Below the pieces are notes generated by a model, which worked only from the letters and a program-made list of their open reading frames with translations, was not told the origin of the DNA and did not search any database. A stretch of 5,639 bases of DNA from an uncultured Alphaproteobacteria bacterium (lineage in GTDB: Bacteria; Pseudomonadota; Alphaproteobacteria; RF32; CAG-239), in assembly GCA_900551585.1 (NCBI GenBank), contig URWU01000113.1, positions 1 through 5,639 of the forward strand, given 5' to 3'. The position numbers and the translations under genes are program-made. Positions 1 to 5,613 of the stretch are shown piece after piece (position 1 is the stretch's first letter; every line of letters begins with the position of its first letter).

Positions 1-27
1 GCAGCGTCAGATGTGTATAAGAGACAG
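1..27 (+). other. Nextera read 1 adapter remnant (not genomic)
   Basis: The first 27 bases are the 3' part of the Illumina Nextera read 1 adapter; bases 9 to 27 are the 19-bp Tn5 mosaic end. Genomic sequence begins at base 28. This is library-preparation sequence and should be trimmed; it is not a transposon end in the organism. Confidence 0.97.
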
Positions 28-36
28 ATTATCTGC

Positions 37-1875
37 TTAAGACAATTCTTCCAATTTTTCGGAGATTTCCAGCCAGGCGGCTTCCGTCTCGCTGATTTGG
101 TTTTGCAGATAACTGAAATCTTTTTGCAAAGCGATTAATTCTTCCGTCGGCAAAGGTTCCGCGAACTTATTTTCCAGCACCGTCTTTTCGGCATTCTGCT
201 TATCAAGAAGTTTTTCCAGACGTTTAAGTTCGGAATTCAGCTGCTTGATTTCCTGATAATTGGACGGCTTGCGCGTCTCTGTCTTTTTTATGGTTTCCGC
301 CGGTTTCTTGGCGGTATTCTTCCCCTCAAGCAGAGAGCGTTTATAGTCTTCCAAATCACCGTCATAAGGCTTGCAGTTATGATTTTTGACCAGCCACAAA
401 TTATCGGCAATCAGTTCAATCAAATGCAAATCGTGGGTAATGAGAATAACCGAGCCCTGATAAGCGTTCAGCGCCTCAACCAGCGCGTCGCGCCCCTCAA
501 TATCGAGATGGTTGGTGGGCTCGTCCAAAATCAGCAAAGCCGGCGCATTGCGGCTCATGACGGCAAAAAGAAGTCTGGCCTTTTCACCACCGGAAAGCTT
601 GGCAATCTGCGTGGTGGCTTTTTCCTGATTAAGCCCGAAACGAGCCAGATGAGCCCTGACTTTCGGTTCCAAAACCCCCGGCATCAGGCTTGACATATAT
701 TCACAAGCCGTCATATCCAGCGGCAGCTCTTCCGACTGGTGCTGGGCAAAATATCCGACTTCTAATTTTTTGGAGCGAATCACGCTGCCGGCCATCGGCT
801 CCAAACGGTTTGACAACAGTTTGGCCAAAGTCGATTTACCGTTACCGTTGGCTCCAAGCAAAGCAATACGGTCATTATCGACAACGCGCAATGACAAGTT
901 TTTCAAAACAACATTATCATCATAGCCGACAGAAACGCCGTCCAGCGTTATCAGCGGCGGTGCCAATTCAACAGGTTCAGGAAAATCAAAACTGCTGGAA
1001 TATTCATTTGACAAAGGTGCCAGAACTTCCATTTTTTCGAGCATTTTCATGCGGCTTTGCGCTTGTTTGGCCTTGGTCGCCTTATATCGAAAACGGTCAA
1101 TAAAAGACTGTAAATGGCGGCGCTGCACTTCCTGTTTTTCAATCTGGCGCGCCTGTACTTCACGCTGCATAGTTCTGGTCCGCTGAAAAGTGTCATAATT
1201 GCCGGAATAGGTGTTTAAACGGTTGTTTTCAAAATGAATGATATGGTTGCACAAATCGTTCAAAATATATCGGTCATGGCTGATGAGCAGCAGCGTGCCG
1301 GTATAGCGCCGCAAGTGGTTTTCGAGCCAGATGCTTGCTTCCAAATCCAGGTGATTGGTCGGCTCGTCAAGAAGCAAAATATCCGAAGGTTGAAACAAAG
1401 CGGCTGCCAGCGCCAGTCTCATGCGCCAGCCGCCGGAAAATTCTTTTATCGGGCGGTGCAAATCATCATTGCCGAACCCCAAACCGTTCAAAATTGCCGC
1501 AGCCCTGCCCTCTGCCGAAGCAGCGCCAAGCAAATTTAATCTCTCGTGAATCTCTGCCAATTCCTCATCGGCGGCAGTTTCAAGTTTTGCCAGCAATTCC
1601 GTCCGCTCTTTGTCTTTTGCCAGCACAAAGTCTAAAATCGGTGTTTCAATCTCGTTTAGTTCCTGTTCAACGGTGGCAACGCGGTAACCGCTCGGAAAAA
1701 AGACATCGCCAAGCTCGGTTTCCATCTCGCCAAGCAAGACACGGAATAAGGTTGATTTGCCACAGCCGTTATGACCGATGAGGCCGACTTTCCAGCCATC
1801 GGAGATATGCGCGGACGCCTGCTCCAAAAGAACTTTAGAGCCAATGCGGACAGTTATGTTATTTATATCAATCAT
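37..1875 (-). CDS. yheS: ABC-F family ATPase, YheS-like ribosome-associated factor
   Basis: Complete 612-residue soluble protein with two ABC ATPase domains in tandem and no membrane segments, the ABC-F layout. Domain 1 has Walker A at residues 34-42 (GHNGCGKST), signature FSGGWRMRL at 146-154, Walker B LLLDEP at 167-172 with catalytic E171, and H-loop H200. Domain 2 has Walker A at 341-349, signature LSGGEKARL at 427-435, Walker B with E452, and H-loop H481. The inter-domain linker (about 225-290) is charged and contains YKATKAKQAQSRMKML, the region that in this family contacts P-site tRNA. A coiled-coil tail runs from about 540 to the end. The WRMRL signature and overall length fit YheS better than Uup or EttA. 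ABC-F proteins bind the ribosomal E site and relieve stalled or awkward translation; the precise substrate of YheS-type members is less settled. The start matches the family's usual N-terminus, although no clear Shine-Dalgarno sequence precedes it. Resistance-type ABC-F is possible but less likely. Confidence 0.95.
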   Translation of the reverse strand: MIDINNITVRIGSKVLLEQASAHISDGWKVGLIGHNGCGKSTLFRVLLGEMETELGDVFFPSGYRVATVEQELNEIETPILDFVLAKDKERTELLAKLETAADEELAEIHERLNLLGAASAEGRAAAILNGLGFGNDDLHRPIKEFSGGWRMRLALAAALFQPSDILLLDEPTNHLDLEASIWLENHLRRYTGTLLLISHDRYILNDLCNHIIHFENNRLNTYSGNYDTFQRTRTMQREVQARQIEKQEVQRRHLQSFIDRFRYKATKAKQAQSRMKMLEKMEVLAPLSNEYSSSFDFPEPVELAPPLITLDGVSVGYDDNVVLKNLSLRVVDNDRIALLGANGNGKSTLAKLLSNRLEPMAGSVIRSKKLEVGYFAQHQSEELPLDMTACEYMSSLMPGVLEPKVRAHLARFGLNQEKATTQIAKLSGGEKARLLFAVMSRNAPALLILDEPTNHLDIEGRDALVEALNAYQGSVILITHDLHLIELIADNLWLVKNHNCKPYDGDLEDYKRSLLEGKNTAKKPAETIKKTETRKPSNYQEIKQLNSELKRLEKLLDKQNAEKTVLENKFAEPLPTEELIALQKDFSYLQNQISETEAAWLEISEKLEELS

Positions 1876-1892
1876 TTCGTGTGACAGTCATC

Positions 1893-1930
1893 AAAAAGCT
1901 AAACGGTTTCTTTTAACTAACCTGAAACCG
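1893..1930 (-). terminator. Possible rho-independent terminator after csoR
   Basis: Just past the csoR stop, a 7-bp stem (CGGTTTC at 1904-1910 pairing with GAAACCG at 1924-1930) with a 13-nt loop is followed on the minus strand by TTTAGCTTTTT. The stem is short and the loop large, so this may be weak or leaky. It would separate the metal operon from the ABC-F gene. Confidence 0.45.
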
Positions 1931-1938
1931 CGCTTCTG

Positions 1939-2253
1939 TCAACTTTCAAAACGGTCAAACAGTTGTTTAAGTTCTTCAATCTTCCGGTCGCGGTCTTCAT
2001 GGGTTTCAAAGGCCTGAGCGACGCAAGACTGCAGATGAGAGCGCAGAATATTTCCCTCCACGGCACGGATTGCCGAACGCACTGCCCGCAGCTGGATTAA
2101 AATATCCGGACAATAGCGGTGAGCCTCAATCATCTTTTTGACGCCTTCAAGCTGGCCGATAATCCGGTTTAAACGCGGCATTTCACCCATATGGCAAGGG
2201 CAATTTGACTTAACGCCGTCTTCGGTTTCAATCTTCTTCTTATCAGGTTTCAT
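1939..2253 (-). CDS. csoR: CsoR-family copper-sensing repressor
   Basis: Complete 104-residue all-helical protein of the CsoR/RcnR/FrmR (DUF156) family, which binds DNA as a tetramer and releases it when it binds metal. The family core LNRIIGQLEGVKKMI is at 28-42. C48, H73 and C77 have exactly the spacing of the Cu(I) ligands Cys36, His61 and Cys65 of Mycobacterium tuberculosis CsoR (25 and 29 residues from the first cysteine), which favours copper over nickel (RcnR, with His in the last position) or formaldehyde (FrmR). An N-terminal CPCH cluster (18-21) adds possible ligands. The start is supported by GAGG 8 nt upstream (2262-2265). It follows the metallothionein-like gene in the same operon, and two CsoR-type operators lie in the operon promoter, so it probably represses itself and the peptide. 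Zinc, silver or persulfide sensing cannot be excluded from sequence alone. Confidence 0.92.
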   Translation of the reverse strand: MKPDKKKIETEDGVKSNCPCHMGEMPRLNRIIGQLEGVKKMIEAHRYCPDILIQLRAVRSAIRAVEGNILRSHLQSCVAQAFETHEDRDRKIEELKQLFDRFES

Positions 2254-2265
2254 TTCTTTTTCCTC

Positions 2266-2297
2266 AAAACAAAGCCGGCTCGCATTGAGCCGGCCTT
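2266..2297 (-). terminator. GC-rich hairpin with T-tract between peptide gene and csoR
   Basis: Immediately after the peptide stop codon, GCCGGCTC (2274-2281) pairs perfectly with GAGCCGGC (2287-2294) around a 5-nt loop. On the minus strand the stem is followed by TTTGTTTT, then directly by the csoR ribosome-binding site GAGG. This has the form of an intrinsic terminator. As csoR has no other visible promoter, it is best read as a partial terminator or attenuator, or as a 3' stabilising hairpin on the short peptide mRNA. Confidence 0.72.
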
Positions 2298-2303
2298 AAG
2301 TCC

Positions 2304-2405
2304 TTAGCATTTGTGTCCGGGCTGTCCGCATTTATCACCGCAGCGGCAATTGTCGCCGCACTGACAGTTCTCGCACTTGCAATTCGGATTATTACATTTA
2401 GCCAT
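2304..2405 (-). CDS. Metallothionein-like cysteine-rich peptide, 33 aa
   Basis: A 33-residue ORF below normal gene-calling length. It has nine cysteines (residues 4, 9, 11, 14, 16, 20, 22, 26, 33), three CxC pairs (9/11, 14/16, 20/22), one histidine (31), and no aromatic or large hydrophobic residue after the start Met. That composition is typical of metallothioneins, cytoplasmic thiolate peptides that bind Cu(I), Zn or Cd in clusters. Translation is well supported: AAAGGAG lies 7 nt upstream of the ATG (2413-2419). The gene is first behind a promoter carrying two CsoR-type operators and is followed by csoR, so Cu(I) buffering is the likely role. Two units, CQCGDNC and CRCGDKC, look like a short internal duplication. 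I do not recognise it as a named bacterial metallothionein such as SmtA or MymT; an unfolded copper carrier is an alternative. Confidence 0.88.
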   Translation of the reverse strand: MAKCNNPNCKCENCQCGDNCRCGDKCGQPGHKC

Positions 2406-2424
2406 TTTTGTTCTCCTTTATCAA

Positions 2425-2443
2425 TATACCCCCATATGGTATA
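2425..2443. promoter_or_regulatory. CsoR-type operator A (over the predicted start site)
   Basis: Perfect inverted repeat TATACC (2425-2430), 7-nt spacer, GGTATA (2438-2443). The TACC...GGTA form with a C-rich spacer resembles known CsoR operators. It covers the expected transcription start of the downstream operon (around 2442), where a bound tetramer would block initiation. Assignment to CsoR is inferred from form and from the adjacent csoR gene. Confidence 0.75.
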
Positions 2444-2448
2444 AGTTA

Positions 2449-2477
2449 AATATATACCACCCTGGGGTATTTGTAAA
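2449..2477 (-). promoter_or_regulatory. Sigma-70-type promoter of the metallothionein-csoR operon
   Basis: On the minus strand a -35 box TTTACA (2472-2477) and a -10 box TATATT (2449-2454) are separated by exactly 17 bp. Each differs from consensus at one or two positions. The predicted start near 2442 gives a leader of about 37 nt containing the peptide's ribosome-binding site. The -35 box begins only 25 bp beyond the stop codon of the ParB-like gene, and operator B fills the spacer. Confidence 0.78.
2454..2470. promoter_or_regulatory. CsoR-type operator B (in the promoter spacer)
   Basis: Inverted repeat ATACC (2454-2458), 7-nt spacer, GGTAT (2466-2470), with C- and G-rich centre. It has the same arm sequence and spacer length as operator A, and centres are 28 bp apart. 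It lies almost exactly between the -10 and -35 boxes, a standard place for repression by preventing RNA polymerase binding. Confidence 0.82.
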
Positions 2478-2502
2478 TAGATAATTCGGCTATAGCCTTT
2501 AA

Positions 2503-3015
2503 TCAGATTTGCCAGCTCTTGGAAAAATCTTCATCTTTGAACAGCGAAGCCAAGCCGGTAATCTGCTTTAAGCGCAGCAGCTCATCCGCCGACATGCCGA
2601 TATTGCGACAAATCCAGTTATCAGACTTGCCCATTTCCAGCAGTTCTTTGACGATATTACTCATCAAATCGAGATTATGGCTGCCGCGGGCGCGGTTGTG
2701 TCTGATGGTGGAAGCCATTCTTTCGCCAAGCTCTTTGTCAATCACTACAACCGGCATTAAACCTTGTTCACGCTCTCTAATCCGGTCGCTGGTCAACATA
2801 ATCGTATAACGGTGAAAACCGTCAACCACGATATATTCGTCTTTGCGGGAATTATAATAACAGACAATCGGCTGGGTAAAGCCATCTTCCCAAATGGAGA
2901 GCTCCAGAAGCTTCATCTCCGGGGGCGCAACCTTGTTGGGGTTATAATCATTGGCGCGGATTTTATTAATCGGCACCGCCTTGACGTTATAAACAGGACT
3001 TACAAACTCTTTCAT
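2503..3015 (-). CDS. ibrB: ParB/sulfiredoxin-fold protein, IbrB-like
   Basis: Complete 170-residue soluble protein. Residues about 11-105 form a ParB N-terminal-type (ParB/Srx) domain: VPINKIRANDYNPN at 14-27, an SIWEDGFTQPIV segment at 40-51, DGFHRY at 65-70 in place of the GERR nucleotide-binding box of partition ParB, and RHNRARGSHN at 105-114. A helix-turn-helix-like stretch follows at about 118-155. There is no C-terminal dimerisation domain, and no parA neighbour or visible parS site, so chromosome or plasmid partition is unlikely. The pairing with the DUF3440 gene 10 bp upstream matches Escherichia coli IbrA/IbrB, a horizontally spread pair reported to affect surface-protein gene expression and also common in phages. 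Its biochemical role is not established; DNA binding or nucleotide-dependent chemistry are the reasonable guesses. The start is supported by AAGGA seven nt upstream. Confidence 0.87.
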   Translation of the reverse strand: MKEFVSPVYNVKAVPINKIRANDYNPNKVAPPEMKLLELSIWEDGFTQPIVCYYNSRKDEYIVVDGFHRYTIMLTSDRIREREQGLMPVVVIDKELGERMASTIRHNRARGSHNLDLMSNIVKELLEMGKSDNWICRNIGMSADELLRLKQITGLASLFKDEDFSKSWQI

Positions 3016-3025
3016 TTCTGTTTCC

Positions 3026-4327
3026 TTATAGTTTGCGGTATTTATCCATCAGTTCGGCCTGACGGGCTTTTTGTCTTTTGGTTTCGGAAAAACCCATATA
3101 TTTGCATAAATGGTCATTTTTCAAAATGCAGATTGCCATGCGTTTCCATGACGGAATATCAATTGACGATTTGACATTATCCGTATCGTCAGGCGTGCCT
3201 AAAAAGCGCACGCGCTCTTTGTTGGAGCGATAATTGCTCTTGCCGTTAACCCGGATGGAATAATTGCAGCTTTCGAGTTCTTTAATAGCTTCTTCGCAGA
3301 CCACGCCGCCCTTTTTCCACCAGAAACGAATGGAGGTTGAAAACTTTTTGATATAATTTTTGCGCATTTCCGCCGGCAGGGTTGCCAACAAAAATTTGAC
3401 ATAGGAGCGCCAGGTGTGCCCCTCTGGCAAAACGACCTTGCCACAGCCCAAGGCTCTGGTATTGCCGTAAATTGCGCCAAAATTTGCTCCGCGGACGCGC
3501 CCGACAACTTTAGCCCAAGTAACCGGTTCCAGCACCCGGTATAAATTCAAACTTTCTTTGGCGCTTTCGTGGTACGGACTGGCAACGCGCATTTGTGCAA
3601 TCGACAAACCGGCTTTCCAAAACAAATCATAAATCTGGTTATAATCAAACTCAAATTTGGCATTGGCAACCCAAACGTCTTTAGTTGTCCAGTCATAGAG
3701 CGGATAAGCATTATAAAGGTTATCTGCCAGCTTGGTCGTCCATTGGCGGTTTTTCAAAATATCTTTGTGCATATTGGCATAAGCGCGGTAACGGTTTAAG
3801 GATTCATCGGCGCGAATGCCCAGCAGACAGATACTTTTTCCGGCATGATGATTGGCATACCAAGAGCCAAAAGCCGCGTATAAATCCTCTTGCAGCATTT
3901 TTTCTTTATAAAATTCAAAAGGATTATTATTCTTATTAATCACATAAGGAAATTCGGGCATCGGACGCACCCAGCTTTCTTTTTGTGCCTCTTCCCAAGG
4001 GTACCAATACATTTGAAAATTGCTGACGGCACAGCGGGAAGCCATCGGCAGGCAGACCCAGAAAGGCTCAATCATGCCGATATTGTTTTCAAACATGCGG
4101 GTTACAAAATCAGTCGTCAGCTGATATTGTGCCTCAAAATCCTGATGAAAAACGCCGATTTTGCGCGGAATATGGTGTTTTCTGGCATAATCCAAAACCA
4201 GATTTAACAGCAAACCGCTGTCTTTGCCGCCGGAAAAAGACACATAAATATTATCAAAGTTTTCAAACACAAACTTTAATCTGTCTTGCAGCGCTTCATA
4301 TACATTTATATCCAAATATTTTTTCAT
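3026..4327 (-). CDS. ibrA: PAPS-reductase-like DUF3440 protein, IbrA-like
   Basis: A 433-residue ATP-pyrophosphatase-fold protein. The PP-loop SGGKDS is at 32-37 and would bind nucleotide phosphates. Other conserved-looking stretches are WVCLPMASRCAVS (90-102), YWYPWE (107-112), GIRADESLNRYRA (170-182), and a YPLYDWTTKDVW segment of the kind that ends the catalytic domain. The C-terminal third is basic and characteristic of DUF3440. This is not assimilatory CysH: it is much longer, lacks that enzyme's CysH-type C-terminal cysteine motif, and has no sulfate-assimilation neighbours. The fold fits adenylation or sulfur-transfer chemistry, possibly on a nucleic acid, but the substrate is unknown. 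I use the ATG at 4327, which overlaps the upstream stop codon as ATGA and gives the expected N-terminus (MKKYLDINVYEA). A GTG 36 nt further upstream is in frame but less likely. GGGAGG (4341-4346) lies 13 nt upstream, rather far, so translational coupling is likely. Confidence 0.9.
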   Translation of the reverse strand: MKKYLDINVYEALQDRLKFVFENFDNIYVSFSGGKDSGLLLNLVLDYARKHHIPRKIGVFHQDFEAQYQLTTDFVTRMFENNIGMIEPFWVCLPMASRCAVSNFQMYWYPWEEAQKESWVRPMPEFPYVINKNNNPFEFYKEKMLQEDLYAAFGSWYANHHAGKSICLLGIRADESLNRYRAYANMHKDILKNRQWTTKLADNLYNAYPLYDWTTKDVWVANAKFEFDYNQIYDLFWKAGLSIAQMRVASPYHESAKESLNLYRVLEPVTWAKVVGRVRGANFGAIYGNTRALGCGKVVLPEGHTWRSYVKFLLATLPAEMRKNYIKKFSTSIRFWWKKGGVVCEEAIKELESCNYSIRVNGKSNYRSNKERVRFLGTPDDTDNVKSSIDIPSWKRMAICILKNDHLCKYMGFSETKRQKARQAELMDKYRKL

Positions 4328-5583
4328 AAGCCCAGAGCAGCCTCCCTTGACATCAGGCGACACACGTTATTAAGAACAATTTTTTTACGGTTTAAGTTAT
4401 CGCGGATAAGATCTTCCAATCCGGTTTTGACCCAGAAGTTATAAATATTGACCCGGCGCGGACGCTGCTGCTGATTGAGATTATACAGACTCTGAACTTT
4501 GTCTTTATAATCAAACGTCTGCGAAAAATAGATGATATTATCGCAGGCGTGCAGGCTCAAATTAAGACGGTCGACGCGGTAAGTGCAAAACATGATATTG
4601 ATATCCTGCTCAAAAAGACGGATAGCTTTGAGTTTGTTTGAGCGGCCGGTCAGCTCGACAAAGCAGCCTTTGACAAAGCCGCCGGATTCTTTCAAAAAGA
4701 CAATCTCATCAAGATATTTGGTATAAATGATGACCTTTTCGTTGCGGTTTTCAATCTGCTTAACCAAAGCGAATAAAGCCTCAACCTTATTTTTGGAGAT
4801 TGTGTAAATATGCTGGAATTTTTGCGCCACTTCCATAAAGGCTACCTGACATTTGTCGGAAAGAAACTTTTCTTTTTCCTGCATATAGCTGCTTTCCTCG
4901 GCCGGTGTCAGCTCAAAATCCTGATTATGCATATTCAGGTTCTCGTCCCATTTTTTGAGATCAAACTGAAAAATATACGGGCGCATCAGCAAAATCAGAT
5001 TACGCTCATCTTCAGGCGTCGACCAGCGTTTCCAGGTTTTATAGTTATCATGATAAAAAGGCAGAAAACAATGTGCAAACTGGGTTTCGGTCATTTTCAG
5101 AATATTGGAATCAATGAACTTTATCTGCGCATATAAATCAATCAGCCCCTGAGTGAGCGGAACAGTGCTCAAAATCAGCCGGTATTTGAATTTTTTATGA
5201 ATCGACAACAGGCGCCGCGTGCGTCCGGCTTCGGTGTTTTTAATCGTCAGGCTCTCATCCACAATGCAAAAAGTGCGATATTTGTCGCTGAGATTATAGA
5301 GCTTTAAGTATTTTTCATCTGACAAAGACACGGATTCGACCGAAAAAAAGCAGATTTTTTTCATTAAATCGCCGGCATAATACCTAATCATCGGCTTATA
5401 ACTCGGCGCTGAAAAATAAGCTGCCGGGGCAATCCAGACAATAAAATCAATTTCTTTGATTTTTGAGCAGGCCAAATCAACGGCGATTTTAATTTTCTCG
5501 TCGCTGGTATTCATAAAAACGGCACCGGCCTTGAGCTGCGCGAGCTGGCGGCTGGCTTCTTCCAATTGCAGACAAATGCTCAT
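4324..5583 (-). CDS. Degenerate SNF2-like superfamily 2 helicase, phage type
   Basis: A 419-residue protein with both RecA-like lobes of an SNF2-type helicase in recognisable order, but altered active-site motifs. Motif I (residues 20-33) keeps K30 but reads TSDEKI where a working enzyme has a GxGKT-like loop. Motif II is VDES with IKN following (108-116), as in many phage SNF2-like helicases. Motif III is LSTVP (138-142) rather than LTGTP. Lobe 2 has KVIIYTKY (283-290), TYRVDRLNLS (334-343) and a motif VI region, QSLYNLNQQQR (364-374), where the two usual arginines are N368 and Q371. I infer weak or absent ATPase activity and perhaps a DNA-binding or scaffold role for the two following genes. 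The ATG at 5583 has no good ribosome-binding site, and the frame stays open to the end of the insert, so the gene could be 5'-truncated. It is the first visible gene of the cassette and overlaps the next by 4 bp. Confidence 0.8.
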   Translation of the reverse strand: MSICLQLEEASRQLAQLKAGAVFMNTSDEKIKIAVDLACSKIKEIDFIVWIAPAAYFSAPSYKPMIRYYAGDLMKKICFFSVESVSLSDEKYLKLYNLSDKYRTFCIVDESLTIKNTEAGRTRRLLSIHKKFKYRLILSTVPLTQGLIDLYAQIKFIDSNILKMTETQFAHCFLPFYHDNYKTWKRWSTPEDERNLILLMRPYIFQFDLKKWDENLNMHNQDFELTPAEESSYMQEKEKFLSDKCQVAFMEVAQKFQHIYTISKNKVEALFALVKQIENRNEKVIIYTKYLDEIVFLKESGGFVKGCFVELTGRSNKLKAIRLFEQDINIMFCTYRVDRLNLSLHACDNIIYFSQTFDYKDKVQSLYNLNQQQRPRRVNIYNFWVKTGLEDLIRDNLNRKKIVLNNVCRLMSREAALGL

Positions 5584-5601
5584 TATTTCAGCTAAATATA
5601 C

Positions 5602-5613
5602 ATAACCTGTTAT
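5602..5613. repeat. Small perfect dyad upstream of the helicase gene
   Basis: ATAAC (5602-5606) and GTTAT (5609-5613) form a perfect inverted repeat with a 2-nt spacer, centred about 24 bp upstream of the helicase ATG. It could be an operator or part of a promoter, but an AT-rich dyad this short can occur by chance, and the insert ends 2 bp beyond it. Confidence 0.25.

Noticed and set aside
379..2017. Plus-strand frames of 79 to 148 codons opposite the ABC-F gene
   Set aside because: They lie antisense to a well-supported gene and show no recognisable domain or plausible ribosome-binding site.
1939..2253. RcnR or FrmR (nickel/cobalt or formaldehyde sensor)
   Set aside because: The residue at the last ligand position is cysteine (C77), as in CsoR, and the promoter contains CsoR-type operators.
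2488..2497. GGCTATAGCC palindrome after the ParB-like gene as a terminator
   Set aside because: As a hairpin it has only three GC pairs and no T-tract, so termination there is not supported.
2503..3015. Chromosome or plasmid partition protein ParB
   Set aside because: It lacks the GERR box and C-terminal dimerisation domain, has no parA partner and no parS-like site in the window.
3026..4327. Assimilatory PAPS reductase (CysH)
   Set aside because: Too long, with DUF3440 features, and without sulfate-assimilation neighbours or the CysH C-terminal cysteine motif.
3026..4363. Longer IbrA-like frame starting at GTG 4363
   Set aside because: The extra 12 residues do not look like family sequence, and the ATG at 4327 with ATGA overlap is the better start.
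2519..5136. Plus-strand frames opposite the three-gene cassette, and a 102-codon minus-strand frame inside the IbrA-like gene
   Set aside because: They are overlapping frames of strongly supported genes, with no protein-like features.
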